A stretch of 64,000 nt of DNA, from contig NZ_BMTV01000019.1 in NCBI RefSeq assembly GCF_014649855.1, forward strand, positions 1 to 64,000, given 5' to 3'. Source of the stretch: Streptomyces roseolus. Its GTDB lineage: Bacteria; Actinomycetota; Actinomycetes; Streptomycetales; Streptomycetaceae. Made by a program: the position numbers and the translations under genes. The notes beneath the pieces were generated by a model. That model did no database searches. It was not told the origin of the DNA and worked only from the letters and a program-made list of their open reading frames with translations. Within the stretch, counting starts at the first letter, position 1. The number at the start of each line of letters is the position of its first letter. Below, piece after piece: positions 55,955 to 64,000 of the stretch.

Positions 55955-56299
55955 ATGGCAGACACCAAGGAAGAGACCACGGCCGTCGCCCCGCGCGACG
56001 CGCGCAAGGCGGCCAAGCTGGCCAAGGAGATCCGCGCCTTCGGCAAGGAGCACGGCGGCGTCGAGGGCCAGCTCGCCCACATCGGCCAGGCCGGCACCCG
56101 GATCGTCCTCGTCGGCGAGGACGGCGGCTGGGGCGACCTGGTGGCCCCCACCCACGCGATCGCCCGGCAGGCCGCGGAGAAGGCCGAGCTGACCCTGCAC
56201 GACGAGTTCGACGGCGAGTTCGCCGCGAAGGTCGTGACCGGCCCCTACGAGTGGACCCGCATGGCCGGCATCCAGCTCGGCGGCCCCGCGAACGCCTGA
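55955..56299 (+). CDS. Small conserved cytoplasmic protein, unknown
   Basis: A 114-residue protein with a Lys/Ala/Glu-rich helical N-terminus (DARKAAKLAKEIRAFGKEHG) and a beta-rich remainder (TRIVLVGEDGGWGDLVAPTH, FAAKVVTGPYEWTRMAGIQL). It has no signal peptide or transmembrane helix. I do not know its function. It is a single gene between ctaB and an amidohydrolase gene. Confidence 0.7.
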   Translation: MADTKEETTAVAPRDARKAAKLAKEIRAFGKEHGGVEGQLAHIGQAGTRIVLVGEDGGWGDLVAPTHAIARQAAEKAELTLHDEFDGEFAAKVVTGPYEWTRMAGIQLGGPANA

Positions 56300-56469
56300 C
56301 CGGCGACGCCTGAACCCACACGACGGCCGCCAGGTCCGCCACGGCCGGTCCCGGGACGCCGGACCGGTGACGGCCGGATCAGGCGACGCCGGGGGCTCCA
56401 GGCAACAACCTCGTGCGGGGCTCACCCGTTAGGACGTGTGGAGACACGCCCACGCAGGGAGCCCCCGAG

Positions 56470-57549
56470 ATGATCGACACGCCGCGCCTGGTGGACCAGT
56501 ACTGCCACGGGGTGCTCCGGACGGAGCTGGGCCTCGGCACCTTCGAGGCCCAGCTCGGCCCCGCCGCCGTGCTGCCCGCCTCCGGCACCACCTTCTTCGA
56601 CACCCAGACGGGCTTCGCCGTACGGCGCTGGTGCCCACCGCTCCTCGGCCTCGAACCCCACTGCCCGCCGGCCCGCTACCTCGCCCGCCGCCGCGAGCTC
56701 GGCGTCGCCGAGACCGGCCGCCGACTGCTGCGGGCCGCCGGCATCGCCACGTACCTCGTCGACACCGGTCTTACCGGCGACCTCACCGGCCCCGACGAGC
56801 TGGCCGCCGCGGGCGGGGCCCGCGCCCACGAGATCGTCCGCCTCGAACCCCTCGCCGAGCAGGTCGCCGACACCTCGGGCACCGTCGACGCCTTCCTCGC
56901 CAACCTCACCGAGGCCGTCCAGGACGCCGCGACGCGCTCGGTGGCCTTCTCCTCGGTCTCCGCCGCGCGCTGCGGCCTCGCCGCCGACGCGGAACCCCCC
57001 GGGCGCGCCGAGACCCGCCGTGCCGCCGGGCGCTGGCTCGCGCAGCGGACCGCCGGAGACCCCCTCGACTCGCCGGTGCTGCTGCGCCGGCTGCTGTGGC
57101 TCGCGGTGGGCGCGGGCCGGCCGCTCCAGCTGCACGCCGGGGACCGGGACCCGGCAGGACTGGCCGGCTTCGCCGCCGCCACCGCCGGGCTCGGCGCCGA
57201 CCTCGTGGTGCTGCACGGAGCGCCGCACCACCGCACGGCCGCCCGGATGGCGGCCGTCTTCCCGCACCTCTACGCCGACCTGGGCGCCGCCCTGGCGCAC
57301 ACCGGGGCGCGGGCGGCGGACGTCCTCGCCGAGGTCCTGGAGCTCGCCCCGTTCGGCAAGCTGCTCTACTCCAGCGGCGCCCGCGCCCTGCCCGAGCTGC
57401 ACGTGGTCGCCGCCAGTGCCTTCCGCACCGCCCTCGGCCGGGTCCTCGGCGCCTGGGTCCAGGACGGCGCCTGGTCCCGCACCGACGCCCAGCGGGTCGC
57501 GGCGATGATCGCGGCGGAGAACGCGACGCGGGTCTACCGGCTGGCCTGA
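56470..57549 (+). CDS. Amidohydrolase-family protein
   Basis: A 359-residue TIM-barrel protein resembling the amidohydrolase-2 group. The N-terminus MIDTPRLVDQYCHGVLRTEL places D-x-x-C-H where a D-x-H metal motif would be. LQLHAGDRDPAGLAG supplies the next His, VVLHGAPHHRTA another, and LLYSSGARALPELH ends the core with Ser-Gly where Asp is usual. Metal ligands may therefore be incomplete. The reaction is unknown. ATG 56470 has GGGAG about nine bases upstream. It converges on ctaA, 7 bases away. Confidence 0.78.
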   Translation: MIDTPRLVDQYCHGVLRTELGLGTFEAQLGPAAVLPASGTTFFDTQTGFAVRRWCPPLLGLEPHCPPARYLARRRELGVAETGRRLLRAAGIATYLVDTGLTGDLTGPDELAAAGGARAHEIVRLEPLAEQVADTSGTVDAFLANLTEAVQDAATRSVAFSSVSAARCGLAADAEPPGRAETRRAAGRWLAQRTAGDPLDSPVLLRRLLWLAVGAGRPLQLHAGDRDPAGLAGFAAATAGLGADLVVLHGAPHHRTAARMAAVFPHLYADLGAALAHTGARAADVLAEVLELAPFGKLLYSSGARALPELHVVAASAFRTALGRVLGAWVQDGAWSRTDAQRVAAMIAAENATRVYRLA

Positions 57550-57556
57550 GCCGGGC

Positions 57557-58516
57557 TCACGCCTTCGCGAGCTCCGGGTCCGCCTGGGCCGGGATCTCCG
57601 GCGTGGCCGCCGGGCGCTCGCGCAGGCTCAGGGTCAGGCGCACCACCGCGATCCACATCAGCGAGGAGCCGAGCATGTGGGCGGCGACCAGGAGCTCGGG
57701 GACGCCGGTGAAGTACTGGACGTAGCCGATGCCGCCCTGGAGGAACAGCACGATCAGCAGGTCGCGGGCGCGGGCGCGGGTGTCGTCCGGGGCGTCGACC
57801 ACGCGCAGCACCAGCCACATCGCGACGGCGAGGGCGCAGACGACCCAGGCGGCGATGGCGTGGACGTGGGCGGCGTTCGTCCAGTCCCACGGCATGCGGG
57901 GCACGTCGCTGCTGTCGCCCGCGTGCTTGCCGGCGCCGGTCACCGTGGTGCCGAGGGCGATCAGCAGGGCCGAGACGATCGCGATCGCCCAGGACAGCTT
58001 CCGTACCGGACCGGGCACGCGCGGGCGGGGGGCCGTGTCGCCCTCGCCGGCCCGGTGCCAGGTGATCACGGCGACGGTGAGCAGGGCGTTGGCGGCGAGG
58101 AAGTGGCCGGCCACCGTCCACGGGTTGAGGCCCATCCAGACGGTGATGCCGCCGAGCACGGCGTTGCTCATCACGATCCAGAACTGAGCCCAGCCCCAGC
58201 GGGTGAGGTTCCGCCGCCACGGCTTGGTCGAACGGGCGGCGATGATCGCCCAGCCGACGGCCGCCGACAGGACGTACGTCAGCATCCGGTTGCCGAACTC
58301 GATGGCTCCGTGGAGGCCCTGCTCGGGCGTGGCGAAGAGGCTGTCGTCCGTGCACTTCGGCCAGGTGTCGCAGCCGAGACCGGAACCGGTCAGCCGGACC
58401 GCGCCACCCGTGACGATGATGAGCACGCTCATCACGACGGCGGAGAGCGCGGCGCGCCGGAGGATCCGGGGGGACGGCGTCCAGCGCTGGGCGATGAAGG
58501 CGAGGGGGGTCTGCAC
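57557..58516 (-). CDS. ctaA: Haem A synthase (COX15/CtaA family)
   Basis: A 319-residue membrane protein with about eight helices that oxidises haem O to haem A. The extracellular Cys pair GLGCDTWPKC is near residue 50, EFGNRMLTYVLSA carries a haem-ligand His neighbour, and LNPWTVAGHFLAANALL and WTNAAHVHAIAAWVV give conserved histidines. I chose GTG 58516 because TACGAT lies 7 bases upstream (58529-58524), fitting a leaderless mRNA. The longer frame from GTG 58546 adds ten Pro-rich residues and is the alternative. Confidence 0.93.
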   Translation of the reverse strand: MQTPLAFIAQRWTPSPRILRRAALSAVVMSVLIIVTGGAVRLTGSGLGCDTWPKCTDDSLFATPEQGLHGAIEFGNRMLTYVLSAAVGWAIIAARSTKPWRRNLTRWGWAQFWIVMSNAVLGGITVWMGLNPWTVAGHFLAANALLTVAVITWHRAGEGDTAPRPRVPGPVRKLSWAIAIVSALLIALGTTVTGAGKHAGDSSDVPRMPWDWTNAAHVHAIAAWVVCALAVAMWLVLRVVDAPDDTRARARDLLIVLFLQGGIGYVQYFTGVPELLVAAHMLGSSLMWIAVVRLTLSLRERPAATPEIPAQADPELAKA

Positions 58517-58598
58517 GGGCCCTATCGTAGGCGGGGGCTTGTGCACGCTTTCACGAGGGGTGCCTTGTCGGGAAACGTCACCCTCTGAGTGCCCTTCG

Positions 58599-59363
58599 CT
58601 ACTCCCAGCGGAAGAACCGGGCCGCCGCGCCGAGTCCCAGGACCGCCCAGGCGGCGAGGACCGCCGCGCCGGCCCACGGCATCCCCGCGCCGTCCCGGAG
58701 GACGTCCCTGAGGCCGTCGGAGAGGGCGGAGATGGGCAGCAGCGCCAGCACGTCGCCGGCCGCGCCGAACTTCTCCAGCGGGACGATCACCCCGCCGCCG
58801 ACGAGCAGCAGCAGGAAGACCAGGTTGGCGGCGGCGAGGGTCGCCTCGGCCTTGAGCGTGCCGGCCATCAGCAGGCCGAGCCCGGAGAAGGCGGCGGTGC
58901 CGAGGACGAGGAGGAGCAGCACGGCGAGCGGGTTGCCGTGCGGGGACCAGCCGAGGCCGAACGCGATCGCGGTCAGGAGCACGATCTGCAGGACCTCGGT
59001 GACCAGGACGGCCAGCGTCTTGGCGGTCATCAGGGCCCAGCGGGGCAGCGGGGAGGCGCCGAGCCGCTTGAGGACGCCGTAGCGGCGCTCGAAGCCGGTG
59101 GCGATGGCCTGGCCCGTGAAGGCGGTGGACATCACGGCGAGCGCGAGGACGCCGGGGGCGAGGAAGTCCACGGCCTCGCCGTCGCCCGTGTCGACGACGT
59201 CGACGGTCGAGAAGAGCACGAGCAGCAGGGACGGGATGATCACCGTGAGGAGGAGCTGCTCGCCGTTGCGGAGCAGCATCCGGGTCTCCAGGGCCGTCTG
59301 GGCCGCGATCATCCGTACGACGGGGGCGGCCCCCGGCTTCGGCGCGTACGTACCGGCGCTCAT
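58599..59363 (-). CDS. ABC-2 type transporter permease
   Basis: A 254-residue permease with six helices of the ABC-2 family (LLLTVIIPSLLLVLFSTVDV, GFERRYGVLKRLGASPLPRW, LGWSPHGNPLAVLLLLVLGT). It pairs with the ATPase upstream to form an exporter of unknown substrate, possibly a drug or lipid. The ATG at 59363 overlaps the stop of the 31-codon ORF by four bases. Confidence 0.9.
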   Translation of the reverse strand: MSAGTYAPKPGAAPVVRMIAAQTALETRMLLRNGEQLLLTVIIPSLLLVLFSTVDVVDTGDGEAVDFLAPGVLALAVMSTAFTGQAIATGFERRYGVLKRLGASPLPRWALMTAKTLAVLVTEVLQIVLLTAIAFGLGWSPHGNPLAVLLLLVLGTAAFSGLGLLMAGTLKAEATLAAANLVFLLLLVGGGVIVPLEKFGAAGDVLALLPISALSDGLRDVLRDGAGMPWAGAAVLAAWAVLGLGAAARFFRWE

Positions 59364-59451
59364 GCGCGCAGCTCCTTGCCGGTCGGTTCCGGGCTGTGCT
59401 TTCCCGGGGGGCGGCCCCCGGGTCCCCGGCGGATCTCGGGCTTGCCCGCCT

Positions 59452-59455
<4 letters not shown>
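59360..59455 (-). CDS. 31-codon ORF coupled between ATPase and permease genes
   Basis: An ATG inside the ATPase stop (ATGA) opens a 31-residue basic, Gly/Pro-rich frame that ends PTGKELRA with its TGA overlapping the permease ATG. Its end repeats the ATPase end LTGKELRS because a 15-bp direct repeat, CAGCTCCTTGCCGGT, lies at 59369-59383 and 59461-59475. It may be translated only to bridge the two genes. No family is recognised. Confidence 0.3.
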
Positions 59456-60387
<932 letters not shown>

Positions 60388-60453
60388 GCCGGGAAGTCTA
60401 AGGACCCGCCGGGGCGGGCCGGGCCGTGGCCCCGGTGGGGAGGGGCCGGGGCG

Positions 60454-60560
60454 CTCGGGGACCGGCTGGGGCCGGTGCTGTTCCGGTTCCCGCCGGCGCT
60501 GCGGGCCGGCCCGGGGCGCTCGACGCGGTCCTCGTCCGTTTCCCCGCCGGGGTGCGGGTG
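60454..60560 (+). pseudogene. Frameshifted DUF72 gene fragment
   Basis: Codons 60454-60516 read LGDRLGPVLFRFPPALRAGPG, shortened here to the family-like core LGPVLFRFPP. After a one-base shift at 60516 the frame continues ALDAVLVRFPAGVRV. Together they match the middle of DUF72 proteins (LGDRLGPVLxQxPP ... FPAGVRVAVE). Nothing family-like continues on either side, so it is a decayed relic. Confidence 0.5.
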
Positions 60561-60760
60561 GGGCGGTTCGTCCAGGGCCGGCCGGAGGGGCGGACGCGCG
60601 CGTCTCCTTCGGCGACGACCCGGGGGTCGAGGCGCCCCGTGAGGCGGCCGTCCTCGGGACCCGGTGGGCGCGGCGGGGCGGCCGGCGGCGGCCCCCGACG
60701 AGGGGGGACCGGCCGGCGGGGACGGCCTCGATTCATCCCACCAATGATCGTTTCCGCAGG

Positions 60761-60779
60761 TCAGGTAAGCCTTACCTGA
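60761..60779. promoter_or_regulatory. Iron box (DmdR/DtxR-type operator)
   Basis: TCAGGTAAGCCTTACCTGA is a perfect 19-bp palindrome around its centre base. It matches the actinobacterial iron box (TTAGGTTAGGCTAACCTAA) at about 14 of 19 positions. It lies 72 bases before sufR. Fe2+-loaded DmdR1 would be expected to bind it. Confidence 0.65.
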
Positions 60780-60837
60780 GTGATGCACGCCATCGCGGTG
60801 ACTTTCGGTGTCGCTTGTCACTGCCCGATTAATTACG

Positions 60838-60851
60838 CAACAATGGCGTTG
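60838..60851. promoter_or_regulatory. SufR operator overlapping the sufR start
   Basis: CAACAATGGCGTTG fits CAAC-N6-GTTG, the inverted repeat I recall being reported for SufR of streptomycetes. Its last base is the G of the GTG start. TTGTCA at 60815-60820 with AACAAT at 60839-60844 could be the promoter, so bound SufR would cover the -10. Confidence 0.65.
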
Positions 60852-61576
60852 TGAAAAACCTTGGCGCGGCTCCTGTGGAGGAACTCGCGACCCGAGAGCG
60901 GTCGACCCGCAACCGGGTCGCGCGGTCCATCCTGGACCACGGCCCCTCGACGGTCGCCGACCTCGCGGAACGGCTCGGCCTCACCCAGGCCGCCGTCCGC
61001 CGGCACCTCGACGCGCTCGTCGCCGAGCGGGTCGTCGAGGCCCGCGAGAAGCGCGTCTACGGCGCCCGTACCCGCGGCCGCCCCGCGAAGGTCTTCGCCC
61101 TCACCGACGGCGGCCGGGACGCCTTCGACCAGTCGTACGACTCCCTCGCCGTCGAGGCGCTCCGCTGGATCGAGCGCAACGCCGGGGGAGAGGCCGCCGT
61201 GGCGGCCTTCGCCCGCGACCGGATCGAGGCCCAGGCCGAGAGCTACCGCGAGGCCGTCGAGTCGGTGGAGCCCGAGCACCGGGCCGAGGCTCTGGCCAAG
61301 GCCCTGACGGCGGACGGGTACGCTGCCACTGCGCGCAACGCGCCGGTCGGCGAGCAGCTCTGTCAGCACCACTGCCCGGTCGCCCACGTCGCCGAGCAGT
61401 ACCCCCAGCTGTGCGAGGCGGAGACGGAGATCTTCTCCCGCCTCCTCGGAACGCACGTCCAACGCCTGGCCACCATTGCCCACGGCGACGGCGTCTGCAC
61501 CACGTTCATCCCGCACAGCACCCCACAGACCACCGAATCAGCATCCGCAAGCACGGCCGGGAGGAACCCCGCATGA
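60851..61576 (+). CDS. sufR: Fe-S cluster-sensing repressor SufR
   Basis: A 241-residue winged-helix regulator of the suf operon. The helix-turn-helix is at about 28-65 (HGPSTVADLAERLGLTQAAV). Cluster ligands are Cys175 and Cys188 (12 residues apart) and Cys216 (27 further on), with Cys171 nearby in LCQHHCPV. In known SufR proteins a [4Fe-4S] cluster lets the dimer repress its own operon when Fe-S supply is adequate. The GTG start sits inside its operator, and the stop overlaps sufB by four bases. Confidence 0.93.
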   Translation: MKNLGAAPVEELATRERSTRNRVARSILDHGPSTVADLAERLGLTQAAVRRHLDALVAERVVEAREKRVYGARTRGRPAKVFALTDGGRDAFDQSYDSLAVEALRWIERNAGGEAAVAAFARDRIEAQAESYREAVESVEPEHRAEALAKALTADGYAATARNAPVGEQLCQHHCPVAHVAEQYPQLCEAETEIFSRLLGTHVQRLATIAHGDGVCTTFIPHSTPQTTESASASTAGRNPA

Positions 61577-62988
61577 CCACCGAGATCAGCCACCCCGAGC
61601 TCGAGGGCCTGGGTCGGTACGAATACGGCTGGGCCGACTCCGACACGGCCGGCGCCACGGCCAAGCGCGGTCTGAACGAGGACGTCGTCCGCGACATCTC
61701 CGCGAAGAAGAACGAGCCCGAGTGGATGCTGAAGCTGCGTCTCAAGGGTCTGCGCCTCTTCGACAAGAAGCCCATGCCCACCTGGGGTTCCGACCTCGGC
61801 GGCATCGACTTCGACAACATCAAGTACTTCGTGCGGTCCACCGAGAAGCAGGCTGCCTCCTGGGAGGAGCTGCCGGAGGACATCAAGAACACGTACGACA
61901 AGCTCGGCATCCCGGAGGCGGAGAAGCAGCGCCTCGTCGCCGGTGTCGCGGCCCAGTACGAGTCCGAGGTCGTCTACCACCAGATCCGCGAGGACCTGGA
62001 GGAGCAGGGCGTCATCTTCGTCGACACCGACACCGCGCTGAAGGAGCACGAGGAGCTCTTCAAGGAGTACTTCGGCACCGTCATCCCGGTCGGCGACAAC
62101 AAGTTCGCCTCGCTGAACACGGCCGTCTGGTCCGGCGGCTCGTTCATCTACGTGCCGAAGGGCGTGCACGTCGAGATCCCGCTCCAGGCCTACTTCCGCA
62201 TCAACACGGAGAACATGGGCCAGTTCGAGCGGACGCTGATCATCGTCGACGAGGACGCCTACGTCCACTACGTCGAGGGCTGCACCGCCCCGATCTACTC
62301 CTCCGACTCGCTGCACTCCGCGGTCGTCGAGATCATCGTGAAGAAGGGCGGCCGCTGCCGCTACACGACGATCCAGAACTGGTCGAACAACGTCTACAAC
62401 CTGGTGACCAAGCGCGCCGTCGCCTACGAGGGCGCCACCATGGAGTGGGTCGACGGCAACATCGGCTCCAAGGTCACCATGAAGTACCCGGCCGTCTACC
62501 TCATGGGCGAGCACGCCAAGGGCGAGACGCTCTCCATCGCCTTCGCGGGCGAGGGCCAGCACCAGGACGCCGGCGCCAAGATGGTCCACCTGGCCCCGAA
62601 CACCTCCTCGTCCATCGTCTCCAAGTCGGTGGCGCGCGGCGGCGGCCGCACCTCCTACCGCGGCCTCATCGAGATCGGCGAGGGCGCCCCCGGCGCCAAG
62701 TCCAACGTCCTCTGCGACGCCCTGCTCGTCGACACCATCTCCCGCTCCGACACGTACCCGTACGTGGACGTGCGCGAGGACGACGTCACCATGGGCCACG
62801 AGGCCACCGTCTCCAAGGTCTCCGAGGACCAGCTCTTCTACCTGATGCAGCGCGGCCTCACCGAGCAGGAGGCCATGGCGATGATCGTCCGCGGCTTCGT
62901 CGAGCCGATCGCCAAGGAGCTGCCGATGGAGTACGCGCTGGAGCTGAACCGGCTGATCGAGCTGCAGATGGAAGGCGCGGTCGGCTAG
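61573..62988 (+). CDS. sufB: Fe-S cluster assembly scaffold SufB
   Basis: A 471-residue core scaffold on which new Fe-S clusters form, in complex with SufC and SufD. Hallmarks are FVRSTEKQAASWEELPEDIK, SGGSFIYVPKGVHVEIPLQA, YVEGCTAPIYSSDSLHSAVV, and a conserved cysteine in SNVLCDALL. The protein is highly conserved and of typical length. ATG 61573 overlaps the sufR stop (ATGA) and follows GGGAGGAA. Confidence 0.97.
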   Translation: MTTEISHPELEGLGRYEYGWADSDTAGATAKRGLNEDVVRDISAKKNEPEWMLKLRLKGLRLFDKKPMPTWGSDLGGIDFDNIKYFVRSTEKQAASWEELPEDIKNTYDKLGIPEAEKQRLVAGVAAQYESEVVYHQIREDLEEQGVIFVDTDTALKEHEELFKEYFGTVIPVGDNKFASLNTAVWSGGSFIYVPKGVHVEIPLQAYFRINTENMGQFERTLIIVDEDAYVHYVEGCTAPIYSSDSLHSAVVEIIVKKGGRCRYTTIQNWSNNVYNLVTKRAVAYEGATMEWVDGNIGSKVTMKYPAVYLMGEHAKGETLSIAFAGEGQHQDAGAKMVHLAPNTSSSIVSKSVARGGGRTSYRGLIEIGEGAPGAKSNVLCDALLVDTISRSDTYPYVDVREDDVTMGHEATVSKVSEDQLFYLMQRGLTEQEAMAMIVRGFVEPIAKELPMEYALELNRLIELQMEGAVG

Positions 62989-63056
62989 TACCGCCACCGC
63001 CCCGCCCGTACCGCAGCGACCGATTCTTTACGCAGGAAGAGAGCAACACGACAGCC

Positions 63057-64000
63057 ATGGCTGACGCCCAGAACATCCCGGCGGGCTCCACGACCGCCGG
63101 CTCGATCGCGGTGGCCGCCGAGTCCACCGTCGCCACCCGCATGAGCGCCCCGCCGTCCTTCGACGTCGCGGACTTCCCCGTCCCGCACGGCCGCGAGGAG
63201 GAGTGGCGCTTCACCCCGCTCGCCCGCCTCCGCGGTCTGCACGACGGCACCGCCGTCGCCACCGGCGAGGGCGTCCGGGTCGAGATCGAGGCCCCCGAGG
63301 GCGTCACCGTGGAGACCGTCGGCCGCGACGACGAGCGCCTGCGCAAGGCCGGCAAGCCCGTCGACCGCGTCGCCGCCCAGGCGTACTCCTCCTTCGAGAA
63401 GGCGTCGGTCGTCACCGTCGCCAAGGAGGCCGTCCTCAGCGAGCCGATCCGCGTCGCCGTGCACGGCCAGGGCGGCGTCGCCTTCGGCCACCAGGTGATC
63501 GAGCTCGGCGCCTTCGCCGAGGCCGTCGTCGTCATCGACCACACCGGTGACGCGGTGCTCGCCGCCAACGTGGACTTCGTCCTCGGCGACGGCGCCAAGC
63601 TCACCGTCGTCTCCGTGCAGGACTGGGACAAGGACGCCGTCCACGTCGCCCAGCACAACGCGCTGCTCGGCCGGGACGCCTCCTTCAAGTCGGTCGTCGT
63701 CACCTTCGGCGGTGACGTCGTCCGCCTCCACCCGCGCGTCAGCTACTCGGCCCCCGGCGGCTCCGCCGAGCTCTTCGGCCTGTACTTCACCGACGCCGGC
63801 CAGCACCAGGAGCACCGCCTCCTCGTCGACCACAACACCCCGCACTGCACCTCGAACGTCGCCTACAAGGGCGCGCTCCAGGGCCAGGACGCGCACGCGG
63901 TCTGGATCGGCGACGTCCTCATCCAGGCCGCCGCCGAGGGCACCGACACCTACGAGCTCAACCGGAACCTCGTCCTCACCGACGGCGCCCGGGTGGACTC
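63057..64000 (+). CDS. sufD: Fe-S cluster assembly protein SufD (3' truncated by window)
   Basis: The first 314 codons of SufD, the partner that forms the SufBC2D complex and is needed for iron acquisition by the scaffold. The N-terminal PVPHGREEEWRFTPLARLRG and the beta-helix VAFGHQVIELGAFAEAVVVI, then LFGLYFTDAGQHQEHRLLVD and CTSNVAYKGALQGQDAHAVW, are typical. ATG 63057 lies 68 bases after sufB. AGGAAGAGAG is upstream. The remaining operon genes lie outside the window. Confidence 0.96.
   Translation, partial: MADAQNIPAGSTTAGSIAVAAESTVATRMSAPPSFDVADFPVPHGREEEWRFTPLARLRGLHDGTAVATGEGVRVEIEAPEGVTVETVGRDDERLRKAGKPVDRVAAQAYSSFEKASVVTVAKEAVLSEPIRVAVHGQGGVAFGHQVIELGAFAEAVVVIDHTGDAVLAANVDFVLGDGAKLTVVSVQDWDKDAVHVAQHNALLGRDASFKSVVVTFGGDVVRLHPRVSYSAPGGSAELFGLYFTDAGQHQEHRLLVDHNTPHCTSNVAYKGALQGQDAHAVWIGDVLIQAAAEGTDTYELNRNLVLTDGARVD

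Larger units (their letters stand above)
60388..60850. other. ABC/suf divergent intergenic region
   Basis: These 463 bases contain the ABC operon -10 at the left, a DUF72 gene remnant at 60454-60560, an iron-box palindrome at 60761-60779, and the sufR promoter and operator at the right. No intact gene is supported, although GC bias keeps several frames open. Confidence 0.6.

Overview
This 64 kb window is a stretch of a Streptomyces (or very close actinomycete) chromosome core. The DNA is very GC-rich and nearly every codon ends in G or C. The gene content is diagnostic: a long chaplin with a sortase signal, the sporulation regulator WhiA beside RapZ and YvcK, a mycothiol-type (DinB-like) enzyme, two TerD-domain proteins, an RbpA-type RNA polymerase-binding protein, the OpcA partner of glucose-6-phosphate dehydrogenase, and the SufR-led suf operon. 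I see no tRNA, rRNA, CRISPR array, transposase, integrase or prophage. The window opens in the last codons of one gene and closes inside sufD.

Layout. Positions 1-14.5 kb hold mostly lineage-specific housekeeping genes: a TPR protein, a small membrane protein, a lipoprotein, an SNF2 helicase coupled to a SWIM-domain protein, the chaplin, a DUF2293 protein, an SDR-MerR operon, a uridine-kinase-like protein, pseudouridine catabolism (psuG plus a PfkB kinase), a cupin, an MFS exporter and an O6-alkylguanine-DNA methyltransferase. From 14.5 to 37 kb the three nucleotide excision repair genes uvrB, uvrA and uvrC are dispersed among other genes: an MHYT sensor, two TerD proteins, TerC under a probable manganese riboswitch, an MFS importer, an MBL hydrolase, a Rieske lipoprotein, an HTH regulator, and a secreted cysteine protease with a membrane-anchored companion. 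The overlapping block uvrC-rapZ-yvcK-whiA closes this part.

From 37 to 47.9 kb, after a secreted M14 carboxypeptidase, comes the glycolytic run gap-pgk-tpiA-secG-rbpA-like and then pgi with two PH-domain membrane proteins, all on the + strand. Facing it on the - strand (47.9-54.5 kb) is the pentose-phosphate operon tkt-tal-zwf-opcA-pgl, tightly spaced or overlapping. Together these blocks supply most of lower and upper central carbon metabolism and NADPH. From 54.9 to 60.4 kb are haem A biosynthesis (ctaB on +, ctaA on -), a small conserved protein, an amidohydrolase and an ABC-2 exporter. From 60.8 kb to the end is the Fe-S assembly operon sufR-sufB-sufD.

The control signals are the most informative non-coding content. 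A yybP-ykoY-type Mn2+ riboswitch precedes terC, with mutually exclusive pairings that could hide the ribosome binding site. A DmdR/DtxR-like iron box and a CAAC-N6-GTTG SufR operator precede suf. A MerR-type dyad lies in the SDR promoter, and a LexA-like box lies before uvrA. Several genes have a TANNNT hexamer only 6-8 nt before the start codon, as expected of leaderless transcripts. Other curiosities are a ~21-bp degenerate minisatellite downstream of uvrA, a frameshifted DUF72 remnant, and a 31-codon coupled ORF wedged into the ABC operon beside a 15-bp direct repeat. No wholly new multi-gene system stands out. The best candidates for new biology are the protease/companion pair and the large TerD fusion protein.
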